DNA of 64,000 bases from Thermothelomyces thermophilus ATCC 42464 (GCF_000226095.1 NC_016478.1:2222001-2286000), one strand, 5' to 3'; shown: positions 32,515-45,728, counted from the stretch's first letter. Made by a program: numbers and translations. The notes: generated from the sequence alone by a model not told the origin.

Positions 32515-35016
32515 TTAATACTTGGAACCGTTGGCCGGGTGCCTAGGTCTCTCCCGCTCCTTATCCCTGTCCCTGTCCCTGTCCCTGTCCCGGTCTCGCT
32601 CTCGCTCTCGATCACGATCACGCTCGCGATCGCGATCGCGATCTCGTTCTCGTTCTCGATCTTTCTCGCGGTCACGGTATCGGTCCCTGGCTCTTTCCTT
32701 ATCCCTGTTCTTATTTTCTCTGTCCTTGTCCGGTACCTTCTCTCTCTCTCTTTCTCGATCCTTCCCACCCTTGACATTAACCTCGGGCTGCCAGCGCACC
32801 CCATCTTTCTCGGCCCACCGCCTCATAATGTCCAGCACGGCGGCGACGGCGTCGTCCACGGCCGTCCACGGCCCCATCACGACCCTCATCTTGGGCTCCT
32901 CCACGCGCTCGTACGTGGCGTTCGCGTCCCCCCACATGAGCGTCCGGTTTCGGTGATGCTTCGTCCAGCGGCCGAAGGTGGCCGCGGCGCCGGCCGGGTC
33001 GAGTGTGGCAAACGCGTTGCTGATCTGTTCGAGGCATAGAGCGTGCATCTGCATGGCGAGCGCCTTGAGCGCGCGGTTGGCCTGCACGCGGCCCCGGAGC
33101 TCGGCGAGGTGCGGGAGGAGCGACTCCCAGGCCGAGATCTCGCACACCTTGCGCTCGAGGATGCGTGACTGGTTGAGCGAGTCGAAGGCGACCATGTACG
33201 CGAGCACCATCTCGAAATGCAGCGCCGAGATGCGCCGCTCGTCGGCGGCTGCCGGGTTGGTGCCGCGGTCGCGCATCATATCGTCCCGCGCATGCTTAAG
33301 CTTGCTGCCCAGGCGTGAGTACTCTGTGTGCCGGTCTTTGAAGTAGTCGACCTGGGCTAAGACCTTGGGGTCGAGAGGCTCAGAACGGGTCGGCGGTCTG
33401 TTATCAGATGTGCTCGGGGTGAGGCCAGTCGTGGCCGCGGGAGTGTTGCCCTGGCCCTGGGATTGGCTGGACGCCACCCGGGACATGGCTGGAGCGGCGG
33501 GTTTGAGCGGGGTTCTCGAGCCGGCCGGCCTCGCGGTTATCACGTCGGCGGAGATCTTGGGCCGCTTGGAGGCGGCGGCGCTCTCCTGGGGTGCGTCCTC
33601 CGCTGGCCGCGGCCGCTTCTTGGCCGGCGGTGGAGGAGCTTCTGCACTCTCCGAGCGCTCCTTCTTGAGCGCATCCTTTGTTGACTTCGAAGGGAGGCTC
33701 AAGAGTTCCTTGGCCCGCTTCGCATTGGCCTTTTTGAGCTTGAATGTGACGATTCTGGATGGCCTGGAAGGCCTCTCCTCCTCTTCAGCCGTGCGCCCAG
33801 GCAGAGCCGCCACTATTGTCTTCCTCGCACCGCTTGGCGAGTCGGAGGAGTGGCCGGACGACTGGCTAGACACCCCCTTCGAGGCAGTCGGCTTCCGGTC
33901 CCTGAGGGCCAGGATCTCTTCAATGACCGGGGGTAATGTTGGCGAGAGCAGTTCCGGTATCTTGAACCTCTTTGCTTTCTCTTTTTCCGGTTTTGATGCC
34001 TTCCCCGCTGTTTTGTGCTTCGGCATGTCCTCCCTCTCGGACTCGCCCTCGAACAGAGACGGGTGGAGGGGCGATAAGAGCTGCGGGAGAGCCGCCTTTA
34101 TCGACTCGGGTTTCCGGGGTGTCGAAGTCCCACTGTCCGAGCGAGGTCTCGATCCGTTTACTTGAATTGTCGACTTCGGGGATGCCGTATGTTCTCGGTC
34201 CCTGTCCGCAGCAGACAAGGGGGGTAAGCCGTTGACGGTAGGGTGTGAGGTCTCCGCCCTGATCTCTCTCGCTGGTTTCTCCGCCCCTTCCCGGCCGCGA
34301 GGGGTTCCTGGTTTGGCTGGCCTTGATGATTGCTCCGCCTTCGCCATGCCGACGTCGCTCTTGGTTCGTTTCCGAGGGGATGGTTCGGCGGATACCTCTG
34401 CGGTCCGCTTACGGCTCTCTGGGTCCGGTTGCGGCTTCGTCTGGGATACCTTGCTTCTGCCGGGCGAGTTAGCAATTCGTGATGCGCCCCACGGTGCGGC
34501 AGTCTGTGCCGAGTACCTCTCCCCATTCACCTCCGCCCGCGGCTTTTCCGGGGCCGCGTTCGCCGGGCGTGGCGGCGCATGGGTTCTTTCGCCAGCCGTA
34601 ACGTCATCCTTTGAAGGCAGCGACCTCGCGGTTATCGCGCCGTTTGTCCTTGACTCTGTCCTCGTTGGCAACCCATTCTCCACAGGCGATGCCGACTTTT
34701 TCCTGTTCTGATAGTCCATCAAAGACAGCTTCTTCTTGGGCTCGCCCTTGGCGAGGGCCTTGACAGGCATCGAGGGCGGCGGCGGCGGCGTTTCGTCGCT
34801 GATCTCAAAGGCGGCACGGGTCGTGAGAATGCCTCGCTGCGCAGCCGATATGTACGTCATGTACTGCAGCGAACTGCTCGGGCCGCTGAAGGTCCACGCG
34901 TCCGGTCTGGGAAAGCGGCGGTCGAAGGACAACGAGAGATGGTGCGGGCTTTCTGGGAGTATCTGCTGGGCAACGTCGTGTGCATTTTCCTCCGCTCCAT
35001 CCATCCTTCCTTTCAT
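32515..35016 (-). CDS. Nuclear protein of unknown function with RD/RE-rich tail
   Basis: Intronless, 833 aa from the first true ATG at 35016. The N-terminus has SGPSSSLQYMTYISAAQRG, and KKKLSLMDYQNRKK near residue 100, a motif seen in several fungal chromatin/transcription proteins. The middle is disordered with basic clusters (RKRTAEVSAEPSPRKRTKSD, PAKKRPRP) and KIPELLSPTLPPVIEEI repeats of the PxLLSPLxP type. Residues about 560-740 look helical and folded (VDYFKDRHTEYSRLGSKL, FEMVLAYMVAFDSLN, ALAMQMHALCLEQI). The last 90 residues are alternating Arg-Asp/Arg-Glu dipeptides. I do not recognise the family with certainty; a distant relation of the folded part to the AF4/FMR2 C-terminal homology domain is a guess. 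RD/RE tails usually mark RNA-processing or elongation factors. Confidence 0.75.
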   Translation of the reverse strand: MKGRMDGAEENAHDVAQQILPESPHHLSLSFDRRFPRPDAWTFSGPSSSLQYMTYISAAQRGILTTRAAFEISDETPPPPPSMPVKALAKGEPKKKLSLMDYQNRKKSASPVENGLPTRTESRTNGAITARSLPSKDDVTAGERTHAPPRPANAAPEKPRAEVNGERYSAQTAAPWGASRIANSPGRSKVSQTKPQPDPESRKRTAEVSAEPSPRKRTKSDVGMAKAEQSSRPAKPGTPRGREGAEKPAREIRAETSHPTVNGLPPLSAADRDREHTASPKSTIQVNGSRPRSDSGTSTPRKPESIKAALPQLLSPLHPSLFEGESEREDMPKHKTAGKASKPEKEKAKRFKIPELLSPTLPPVIEEILALRDRKPTASKGVSSQSSGHSSDSPSGARKTIVAALPGRTAEEEERPSRPSRIVTFKLKKANAKRAKELLSLPSKSTKDALKKERSESAEAPPPPAKKRPRPAEDAPQESAAASKRPKISADVITARPAGSRTPLKPAAPAMSRVASSQSQGQGNTPAATTGLTPSTSDNRPPTRSEPLDPKVLAQVDYFKDRHTEYSRLGSKLKHARDDMMRDRGTNPAAADERRISALHFEMVLAYMVAFDSLNQSRILERKVCEISAWESLLPHLAELRGRVQANRALKALAMQMHALCLEQISNAFATLDPAGAAATFGRWTKHHRNRTLMWGDANATYERVEEPKMRVVMGPWTAVDDAVAAVLDIMRRWAEKDGVRWQPEVNVKGGKDREREREKVPDKDRENKNRDKERARDRYRDREKDRERERDRDRDRERDRDRERERDRDRDRDRDRDKERERPRHPANGSKY
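32560..32680. repeat. Purine/pyrimidine hexamer repeat coding RD/RE dipeptides
   Basis: Degenerate tandem hexamers (CCCTGT, CGCTCT, CGATCA types on the plus strand) encode alternating Arg-Asp and Arg-Glu on the minus strand at the 3' end of the 833-aa gene. Confidence 0.8.
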
Positions 35017-36979
35017 CAATTTGACATTGGATCTGTGAGTGCGAGAGAGATGCGTGTCCGGCGTCCGTCCTTTGGTAGCAAATGTGCAGGTAGGAGATGC
35101 GGCCTAGAACTCTGCGATACAGCGCGGTGCGGGGGGCAGCTCTGTGACGGGAGGGTTGGGTTGACCGAGGCGTTGGCGGTGGGTGTTAATGTAGGAAACG
35201 CAGCAACTGGCGGGCGGGTCGGTCGAAGAGGCGAACAGGCGTCTCGAAAATCGGCTGCAGCTCACTCTGCTACAGAACCCGCGCATTAGCACCTGCATAA
35301 GGAGGAGGTATGTACTGTAGAGTACAGCGCCTGGAGATCGCGTCGCTCGCCACAGTCTTGCTCCAGCGTACCGAAGGGCCAGATGCCTTTCGAGAGGCCG
35401 TCAACAGCCCAATTGGGCCACGTGCAAGACCCGCGATGTATGACTCGGCGGCGGCCGGTGCGAGGTGTATCACGTACGTACCCAAGCTAGGCACGGGATG
35501 CCCGCCGCAAGACAAGCTTCTTCCAAGCCGCGGCGCGCAGCTAAAGCGGCGGCGAAGCGTTGCAGCCTCCGGCGTCGCAATGCTAGGAATGCCCAGGCTG
35601 AACCGTGCTTATCCCAACCTCCTAACAGTGACGGTATCGTCGCCGGTGGGACACGGGGGCATCTCTCGGGGTGGAGCCGGCCGTGTCGTGGGTAGTGCGC
35701 CGGGTGTCGAGGGTCTGGAGGACAATCGGCAGATGGAAAGCGAAGAATGATCGGGTTCGGGGATCGGGTCGAGCTGCGATAAGCTGCGATATGCCGCGAG
35801 CCGGCTCGTTGGTTGGGGATCCGAAGACGCAGTATCCGGGAGCGGTGATATGACAGGGTCGTGTTTGGGTGGGTGTGCGCAGGATGCCGAGGGTGGGATT
35901 CCGGGCGCAAACAGTGGAGAGGAACAAGGTGGGCGGAGCTTGGTCTGGGTCCCCGGACGGAGGATAGCATTGCGCCAGAGGTGGGTCCACCGAGTGATGA
36001 TCGGTCTGCCGATTTGCTTGGCTCGACGACAAGTGGCACACGGCCCTGCCATGATTCGTTTTGTTGGCATGATTGGGTTTAAAGATTCATATCTTTCTTC
36101 TGCCCTTTTCTTTTCTTTGTGACCAGTGGGAAGCCTTCATTCGCCGTGCCTTGACCCAAATCAGCTACTCTGCACGATATTCCACGTTCAGCTACTCAAG
36201 GCCATCTAAGCGGAAACAGAAACAGGCAAAACAAAAAAAAAAAAAAATACGAAGTGAGCAGAGTGATCTCTCAGCTACATAGTCACCCACACATTAGACA
36301 AGGTGGGCTACTAGCACTCACGAGCGAGGCTCCGTCTTGGCAATCCGAGACATAGCCAACGCTCCGGATGACACAGCACACTAGTGTAGGTTCTTGAGCA
36401 AGGAAAAATGCTAGGAACAGGAGTCCATCTCTGCGCCGCCATTTGAGTATTGTGCCAGCAGCCGATATTTAATAGGCTGTTAAGATGCCTATGTAATGTA
36501 TAGGTAGTACCCGTAGTGCTTTAACAACAGTACCCCACCGTACTATTGCCCCCGCCGTGTACCACGTGGATCTGATCAACGAGATGCTGCAGAGAGCAGG
36601 GCAACCCTGCAGTAACTTTATCTTGGAATGTTTTAAAGTTCCACACAAAGAGACTTGTATTGTATGTACATACGTGTTACCGCGGCACCTTAGACGCTGC
36701 TCTATACTCGCCGGACATGATTCTAGCACCCAACATTCGAATGATAACCATGCTAGTAAGCAATTAAATGAGTGATTGAATAACCGCACAAGGAATCCGA
36801 CAAGTGCCTATGCAGTATTGCAGCGCCCATCAAACAACCAATCCACAAGCGTCGCCTCGGTAATGGCATATATTCGTACATATGTCCAGTCCCAGCCCCA
36901 AACACGAGATTGAAACAAACATGAGCTCAGCCTCATCTCTGCCACAATGTATCCGCTTCTAGGACTGTGATCACAATCC
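35017..36979. other. Promoter of the RD-tailed gene and 3' flank of the coiled-coil gene
   Basis: GC-rich to about 36000, then AT-richer with an A run at 36231. Open frames near 35600-36070 on both strands lack recognisable content. Confidence 0.55.
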
Positions 36980-39182
36980 TCAACCTCCCGTCTGATTGGT
37001 TCCGTTAGGTACTGCCAAAAGATGTTCATCCGCGTTTAGCACCGAGTCCGTCCTCCTCCGTTTAAGAACTGGCTGAGCATTGTCGTTGAGGTTTCTCAAA
37101 TTAGAATCCTGCATGTTCGACACCTTTAACATGTCGAACGAGTTGGTTTCCGGAGCACAAGTTTTCGCCCGGCAGCTGCAAGACATAATTTGAGCGCGTC
37201 TTAGGTCCTCCGTCTGCCTCTCGAGTTGGACCATGCGGTAAGCAAGGTTGCTGATCATGGTTTTCAAAGCTTCAATGTCAGCATTAATTTGTTGAGCATT
37301 CGGGTAGATCTGCCCGAGTTGTCCGATGATATGCTCAGCCAGCGACTTGGTCGACAGATTGCTAAACTGCGAGTCTAGCACTTTGATCGAGAGTCGAACC
37401 ATCTCGAGTTGATTTTTGAGGTCCTCGTCGATAATGATTGAGACGTCTTTGCTAAGCTTGTCGACTGTCATTCTGGTTGCATCAAATTCGGATTTGATAG
37501 AAGCTATGTCCGAACTGATTGTCTCGAACTCAGCTTTTGTCGCTTGGTTTGGTTCGGAGTCCGCGCCAACCCTCGCGGTACTTATAGAGGCCTTCTTCAG
37601 TTCTTCAATCTGGACAGACTGTTCTGCCGTGGCCTTTTGTACCGCATCCACCATTTGAGCCAAGCTCTCCCCGCTTTCTGTGACGTATCGTTGGACTCTG
37701 GCAAGCAAGCTGTTCTGCTTGGATTCCACTTCCTGGCGCGAAATGGTGCCGTCCATCTTGGCTTGGATACCCGCCATTTTTCTCTGCAAGTCGGGGAACT
37801 CGATCGACATTTTCTCGGCAACGCCCTCAAGGGCTTCGGCGTCGAGGCCTGACAGCTTTTCTTCGTGCTCTTCGACTTTCCGAGCTTCAACTTCTACCCG
37901 CTGGACACAGGCCGACAAATCCTTGCTAAGAGAGGCAATGCGTCGGTTGCTCTGTGCAAGCTGCTCGGTGAGCTCGCCACGAAGGTAGATAGTGTCTTGG
38001 GCATTTCGGGACAACTGTTGGGTAAGGTCATCCACCCGTTTCAGAAGACCAGAATAGTCGGTTCGCAAAGCGGACATTTCCTTCTGCGCAAGAGTGGAGG
38101 CTTTTGCACTTGTCACAGCTTCGAGGCCGTCCGAGAGCCGCTTGTCAAGCTCCTCGCGCGCCGCACGCAGTTGTTGCTCGACTTCTTCCACTGTCTCCTC
38201 CTTCATGCTTCTCATGGCCTTAATTTCCTTCATCTCACTCAGGCCCGTGACGATCTTCTCCCTTTGCTCGCTCAGCTGTTTCGTGAACTGCTTCGTCAGC
38301 TGCTCCTTCAACTCGGCAAAGCGCCTCTCAAGTTCGGCTTCGAAGCCGCTTCGTTCCTGTAAGCGTCCAGCCTTGATTTTGCGTAATTCCGATCGAAGCT
38401 CGCTTATCTCGGCGAGCCGGCTTTTTGACGGCTCCTGCGGCTGCAAGGGGACCGTGGGTTCGGAACATCCAGAAACGGCTAGAGCTATAGAACGCCCCGT
38501 CTCGTCGACAATGTCCTGAGCTTTCCGTATTTCGGCGTCAAGGTAACGTAGACGTTCGCCGTACTTAACCCTATGCAGGTTTTGCACCTCGGGCACAGAG
38601 GGAAACTCGGCGTGTTTGATCTTTGATTTCTCATATTCTTCTTGCCGCTTTTTCCAGACCTTTTCAAGAGGATCCCGCTCAGCTCGAAGTCTGGCCACCT
38701 CAATCACCGCGGCATCATGCTGTTTGAGCAAGCTGATGAGCCTCGTGCTTAGGGTGCTTCCGGGGCTAGGGCTTTCCGCGGATGACTGCGAGGCCGATGC
38801 TGCTGATGTGGATTAGCAGGGTTACGGCACCTATGTTGCCCGTGATTGTTTCTTCGTTTTCATTTTTCTTTGTTCAATGTATCAGGACATCAGACCAGAG
38901 GAGCAACGTACAGATCTTGATCCCATTTTCAGATCGTGAAGAACGAACGAGGTGAGGCTTCACGGTGGGACTCAAAGATGGTGTCCCCAGGGAAGATATG
39001 TCAGACTGGTTGCGGAGAGAGTCTCTCGCTGATGTGTCACTGTCCTTTCGATATCTATCTGCCCTAGAGGAATCGGACCCTACTCTCTGGAGACTCTCAC
39101 GGCGGTGGTCTCGAGATTCAGGAACTCGGCGATCATCGCCGAAAGGGCGCCGAGAGTAGACGTCCGATGATCTGTGCGACAT
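36980..39182 (-). CDS. Coiled-coil protein of unknown function
   Basis: Exons 38912-39182 and 36980-38802; donor ATCT|GTACGT, acceptor CACATCAG, phase 1; 697 aa. Exon 1 (MSHRSSDVYSRRPFGDDRR, RESLQRVGSDSSRADRYRKD) is Ser/Arg/Asp-rich and probably disordered. Exon 2 begins SASASQSSAESPSPGSTLST and continues as long coiled coils with heptads from about residue 120 to 620 (for example EQQLRAAREELDKRL, LLKRVDDLTQQLSRN, SNRRIASLSKDLSACV). The C-terminus has CSCRAKTC and a KRRR basic signal. The build suits a structural scaffold (spindle pole, kinetochore or nuclear envelope), but no family signature is recognised. Divergent from RVB2 across about 1.45 kb. Confidence 0.75.
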
Positions 39183-40637
39183 TCTTCTGTCTTATTCGAC
39201 TGAGCTCGGAACAAGCCGTCAGCTGATCTGTGCCCATACGCCAAAAGTAGATCGGACGTCGCGCAACGGGGCGCGTGATTATAGCTGCAAGTACCCGTTG
39301 CGAAAGCTTGGCCCCTTGGTCAAGAACAGATTATAGGAGACGTAAGCCAGCAGATAGTCGCCGGCAAGAGACTCATTTGACTCGTACCACAAGCTCCAGT
39401 TAAGAAAACACTTAACAGTCGACGTCGTGGGTTAAAGCAGGTCTTTGCGGCTGTCAAAAAGAAATTTGATCGGTGATGGTCGCGACAAGGGTGAGTGCGA
39501 TACACTAGACAAGGGTTGCCCCACAGCCTGTGTGGTTATTATTATACCGCAGTACGGAGTATGTGTTGTTCGGTGTTGACGCGGCGCTACACTAGCCGAT
39601 GAGGCCGTGGGTCGACCAAGAAGTAGTCGGTTCAAAATGGTATCTGAACTCGAGATGGACAGAAAAAAGGATTGTCGTGCACAAAGGATGCCTATCAGGC
39701 AGACCATGCTCAGAGCCAGAAATATAACAGAAAAAAAAGAAACGGCAGCTGCTCAAGGGTAACATTAATGTATTGGCTCTCTGAAGCTCAGCAGCAATCG
39801 CGAATTGGTCAATACTTACCATGTAGGGTAAGTGGCGGCCTTTGTTGGGCTTCACGGCAGCAAACGGGGCCCAATGAATTCCCGGCTGCAGCATATCCCC
39901 CTGCAGCAACGGTCTTCCGAATGCAACAATGCTGCTTGCGGTCAAAGAACGATAAGCAATGGAAGGGACGAGCCTGATCATCTCTTTGAATGTACAGAGA
40001 ATTGTCGAACTCGATGCTCTGTACCATGCCTAGAGAAAGGTTGGCCAGGTGAGCGGACATTGAGATGCACCAGACACGGACTAGGCAATTACAGATACTT
40101 CCCGTCCTTGTCCATGCATTCTTTGCTCTTTACTTGGCGAGCCTGGTGTGCGGTGGCGCAATGCATTCATCTCCGTGTGAAATTACAGTTTATTTTAGAC
40201 AAGTCCTAACACGTTGTTGGCCGGAGAAGAATAATGACGGGAATAGATCATCGGCCATTGAAGTGAAGCATGCCAATGCTTGGAAGCTGCAGAGGGCATA
40301 TGAACAGACGCGAGAGAAGGAACTAACTTCGAAAGAACGAAATACACTATGGATTACTACAGCAACCTATCCGTACCCGACCATTTTACGGACGTTGAAC
40401 GTCAACCTGCGACTTGTTCCACATCATAACACTAGCCAATCACGTTTCAATTCCACACCAAATTATTCTTGCTCCCCAGGCGCGAGCCACAGTGGCGCAG
40501 CTTTGTTCTTACGTCCTGGCAAGTAATCCGTACACTAGGTCAGCCACTGATAACTTGGTAATCTCTCCAGCCTCGCGAAACAGGGCCGCGTTCTGACGCC
40601 AACCGAGACGTGACTGATCTCGACGCATCAATCGAAA
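39183..40637. other. Divergent region, coiled-coil gene / rvb2
   Basis: No gene firmly supported. Contains a GTACGGAGTA motif at 39552 and a spliceable-looking but unrecognised minus-strand frame around 39810-40060. Confidence 0.5.
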
Positions 40638-42234
<1,597 letters not shown>

Positions 42235-42431
42235 ACTAAGGGACAGCGATGTTGGGATTCGCAGGCGTTCGGGGCCGGGGGAGCAAAACTGTTTGTTTGT
42301 CTGGGAACGGGCAGGGTGTGAGATATCATGTACAGTAATGACCTCCATAGATGCGGAAACAAGCGACTTGCGGCTGGCGAACCCGCGCCGGCTCGTCTTC
42401 CTGACGCGGTTGTCCTCGCCCCCCATTGGCA

Positions 42432-43892
42432 TCACACGAACGTAGCAACTCTGCTCCATTCTCCCTCCTCCCCTGCCGGCCGAAACTCAACACCCTCGCC
42501 AAAGTAACCCGCATCTTGCCAAGCCTTCATTGTCGGTCCGTCGAACGGGCCTTGCTTGGCAGCGCCATCCCGTCCATCTGTCCAGCGGAACTCCCACATC
42601 TTCACCTCCCCTGCTCGTCCGCCTTCCCCGGCCTCATCTGGCGGCTCCACCCAGTCTTCCCCAGTCTCGTTCCGATATTCTCTGATGAGACGTTCCCTTT
42701 CCCACTCGTAAATGTTTGGGTAGTCTCTCTGCATCAGTTTGTCTGCCGCATCTGCAATGGTGTTGATCGCATCTCTGATCTTGACCTGCTTGGGGTCTTC
42801 AGGCTCCTTTTCTGCGTCGACATCCATGGCATCCCCTCCACCGTCGCCGTTGCTTTTCGCCTTCGCCTTCTTCTGCTTCCATTTGGGTATCTGCTTTGTC
42901 TTGGTCTTTGTTTGGCTTCTTCTTAGCCTCGCCAGAGCGTCGAGTGCTGTCTCGCCCGGTTCGAGCTTGCCGATAAGTTGCTTGAAGAGGTCGCCCGTCA
43001 ACACGCTGTCGTTCTCACGCTGCTGCTTCCGCATCTCCGCCTCGCGTTTCTCATGCGCCGCGGCCGCCTTCTTCATCTCCTTCTTGCTGATGCCCTCGAG
43101 CCAGCGGTCATGCACGGCGTCGGCATCGGCGGCCTTGCGGATGTAGTTGCCAGCCTCGTCAAAAGCGCCTTCTTCCTGCTCCGCCTTCATGTTGAAAGCA
43201 TCAATCTTTGGCGCGTGCTTTTTGAGACCTCCGGCGCCGACTTCTTCGTCCACGCCCTGTTCGGCCATGGCGGCGGCGACTTTTTCTTCGTCGTATTCGT
43301 CATCATCGTCTTCGCTCTCTGACTTGTCGTCTAACCGGACTGTGCCGCCACTCTTGCTAGTGACTTCTTGGCCTTCGATTTCTTCATCTGCCAGGAACCG
43401 AACTTGCTTGTCTTCCTTTCGAGTTCTGGTATTATCGGCAAGGTTGTCGTTCCTGTCATCGAAGTCACCGAACATGTCTACTTCATCGTCCTCTGCGTTA
43501 CCGCCGCCGCCGCCGCCACTTCCGGTAACGTTAGAGTTGTAGTTGTCCATAGCCTCCGCGAGGTCCACGTCCTCGGCCTGCTTTCCCTTCCTGCCCCTGG
43601 CTTCGGCTCTCGCTTCAAAGGTCTCATTCTCGGAATCCGAGTCGTAGCCGTCGATATTCACCGCACCTCGTTTTGTTGCCCTTCCAGACGTCCCAATAAC
43701 GTCGGCATCCAGAACATCGTCGTTGTCATCGTCTTCGTCTTGCGCACTCGGCGCCAGAGCGGATGGGTTGCGGATATCGAACTTGACCTTTTTGGATGTG
43801 GGGGCTTCCTCATCGCGGTCTTCGCCATGATGTGCTCGGGCAAAGGCCTCCCCGGCACGTTTTGGGCGCCCAGCTGAAAACCTAGATGCCAT
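42432..43892 (-). CDS. lin1: GYF-domain U5 snRNP protein, Lin1/CD2BP2-like
   Basis: Intronless, 486 aa. The start at 43892 (MASRFSAGRPKRAGEAF) is chosen over an upstream in-frame codon because the MxxRFSxGRPKR-like beginning with a basic patch is what the family shows. Landmarks: SKKVKFDIRNPSAL, GYDSDSENETF, acidic runs, FNMKAEQEEGAFDEAGNYIR and DRWLEGISKKEMKKA, all recognisable Lin1/CD2BP2 blocks. The C-terminal GYF domain (about 420-486) holds MWEFRWTDG...QGPFDGPTMKAWQDAGYFGEGVEFR. It binds Pro-rich ligands and associates with the U5 snRNP component Prp8/Snu66 during tri-snRNP assembly in known systems. Divergent from UFD1 across 619 bases. Confidence 0.92.
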   Translation of the reverse strand: MASRFSAGRPKRAGEAFARAHHGEDRDEEAPTSKKVKFDIRNPSALAPSAQDEDDDNDDVLDADVIGTSGRATKRGAVNIDGYDSDSENETFEARAEARGRKGKQAEDVDLAEAMDNYNSNVTGSGGGGGGNAEDDEVDMFGDFDDRNDNLADNTRTRKEDKQVRFLADEEIEGQEVTSKSGGTVRLDDKSESEDDDDEYDEEKVAAAMAEQGVDEEVGAGGLKKHAPKIDAFNMKAEQEEGAFDEAGNYIRKAADADAVHDRWLEGISKKEMKKAAAAHEKREAEMRKQQRENDSVLTGDLFKQLIGKLEPGETALDALARLRRSQTKTKTKQIPKWKQKKAKAKSNGDGGGDAMDVDAEKEPEDPKQVKIRDAINTIADAADKLMQRDYPNIYEWERERLIREYRNETGEDWVEPPDEAGEGGRAGEVKMWEFRWTDGRDGAAKQGPFDGPTMKAWQDAGYFGEGVEFRPAGEEGEWSRVATFV

Positions 43893-44511
43893 GCTGTCGT
43901 GATAGAGAATGGCGGCAGCGAGTGGAGGAGATGTCGGCGTGATGCAATGCGAACAGGTTGGATGGAGCAGTTTGGGACATGGAAGCTTTGACGTCAACCT
44001 TCAAGGTGCATACACATCTCGGCCGTGGCTAACACGAAGCCCCGTTGCGCAGGTACTCGGAAATCGGATATGTGTCATCAACACAAAGGCGAGAGCAGTC
44101 CGTACTCTCCGAGACAGCTTCCAAATGTGTGACTGCATAGAGCCATAACTTACGGTTCCGTTCCAAATAAATCAAGGGATTTCTAACCTTTCTAGCAACT
44201 TCATTAAATACGGATAGCCTAGCCTGGAAGCTCGCGCCACGCCCCAGGACGCCACAGGTAAGGTAGTCACCCCGCACAGTGCCTGCATTAGCTTGGACCC
44301 GACTAGGGACCTGAAGGTCGCATGTCATACTGTTGCCTTCCTTACTTAACCCAACTAGTTATCTGACCCAAGCACAACCACATTGCATCCCAAGATTTTT
44401 TTTTTCCTGTTTCGCTTGGTTGAGTTATTTCTCCGTTGTCTTGGAAGACTTCTGACTCCGACAAACCCCCCCTTGTCAGTCTGTGTCTCAAGAGAGGCTC
44501 GGCTCGCGAAC
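43893..44511. other. Divergent promoter, lin1 / ufd1
   Basis: 619 bases serving both genes; no coding sequence or clear motif recognised. Confidence 0.7.
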
Positions 44512-45728
44512 ATGGTGAGCTTGACCCCGCGCTCGTGTTGACGATACGCTTGCTTACAAGGTACCCACGACTGCAGTTTAACCCCTTCAACCCCGGCGGC
44601 GCCGACTATCGGGGCAGTCTTCGGGCCCCTCGAGCTCAACGATTCGATGAGTATTATCGATGCTACCCCTTGATCATGGCGCCGGGCGCCGAGCGTCCCG
44701 AACTCAATTACGGATCCAAGATCTTCCTCCCGCCGTCTGCCTTAGATAAGGTGTCAAGGCTGCACGTTCAGTGGCCTATTATGCTGGAACTGATCAACGG
44801 AGCGACCGGGAAACACACACATGCCGGTGTGCTCGAGTTCGTGGCGGAGGAGGGCAGAGCATACATTCCGCAATGGGTGCGTCGACGCCCTTCTCGTTGG
44901 CTCTCTTCTGATGTGATGACTGATCGTTGGTAGATGATGCAAACTCTCCAGCTGGACGTCGGCGACATGATTCAAGTCAAGACCACCTCACTCGAGCTCG
45001 CCAAGCTAGTCAAGCTGCAACCCCAGTCCGTCAACTTCCTCGAGATCACCGATCCGCGTGCCGTTCTTGAGAAAGCATTTCGCAACTTCGCAGCGCTGAC
45101 AAAGGGTGACGTCTTCAACTTCGAATACAACGACGAAATATACGATGTGGCGGTCTTGGACGTGAAGCCAGAGTCCGAGAAGATGGGCGTGAGTATGATC
45201 GAAACGGATGTGAGCGTCGAGTTTGCTCCGCCGGTCGGTTACGTCGAGCCGGAAAAAGCACCACGCGGCAGCGGGACCAGCACGCCCCGCAGCACAAGAG
45301 GCGCCGGCGCCGGCGTCCCTCCCGGCGGTTTGCTCTACAATCAAGGCACCATGGCGCAGGCGATCAATTACGATGCAATTGCACCAGGCTCGACAGCAGC
45401 TTCATCCGGAAACTTTCGTGGAGAGGGCCAAAGGTTGAGCTCGAAAAAGAACAAAGGTTCGACGCCGAAGCCCGCAACACCCGCGTCCGGAACTTCCGGT
45501 ACAGGCAGTGAGTCTGCGGTGCCTAAACGGCGCACTAATGGACCTGCGCCCCTGCGTCTTCCGCCAAACAAGTTGTTCCTCGGGTACCCGATAAAACCTG
45601 TCAAGACAGCGGAAGACAAGGAAAAGGAAGCGGCGAATGCGAAACAACCTCATTTTGCGGGCCAAGGACAGACATTGAGAGGGGCAGCAAAGAAGAAGAA
45701 CGACGCGGGCGACAAAGGTGGGAAGTAA
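44512..45728 (+). CDS. ufd1: UFD1, Cdc48/p97 ubiquitin adaptor
   Basis: Exons 44512-44514, 44577-44876 and 44934-45728; 365 aa. The first exon is the ATG alone (ATG|GTGAGC, 62-base intron, acceptor ACTGCAG), so the protein starts MFNPFNPGG, as Ufd1 should. The double-psi barrel UT3 domain covers about 20-195: QRFDEYYRCYPLIM, KIFLPPSALDKVSRLHVQWP, MLELINGATGKHTHAGVLEF, DVGDMIQVKTTSLE and TDPRAVLEKAFRNFAALTKG. The tail includes INYDAIAPGS and FLGYPIKPV, resembling the Cdc48/Npl4-binding region. It works with Npl4 to bring ubiquitylated substrates to Cdc48 for ERAD and other extraction. Reading without the second intron would add an unrelated stretch and a stop, supporting the model. Confidence 0.94.

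Noticed and set aside
32522-33039. Plus-strand Ser/Arg repeat frame resembling an SR protein
   Set aside because: Antisense of the RD/RE tail; the minus-strand frame spans 833 codons and is the real gene.
35609-36070. Minus-strand frame with CATCRRAKQIG, resembling the start of a zinc cluster
   Set aside because: The cysteine spacing is incomplete and the rest is Pro/Ser/Arg-rich without domain structure.
39809-40060. Minus-strand frame with a good GTAAGT donor and a protein-like stretch (GIHWAPFAAVKPNKGRHLPYM)
   Set aside because: No family recognised, no convincing partner exon or start; left as unassigned spacer.
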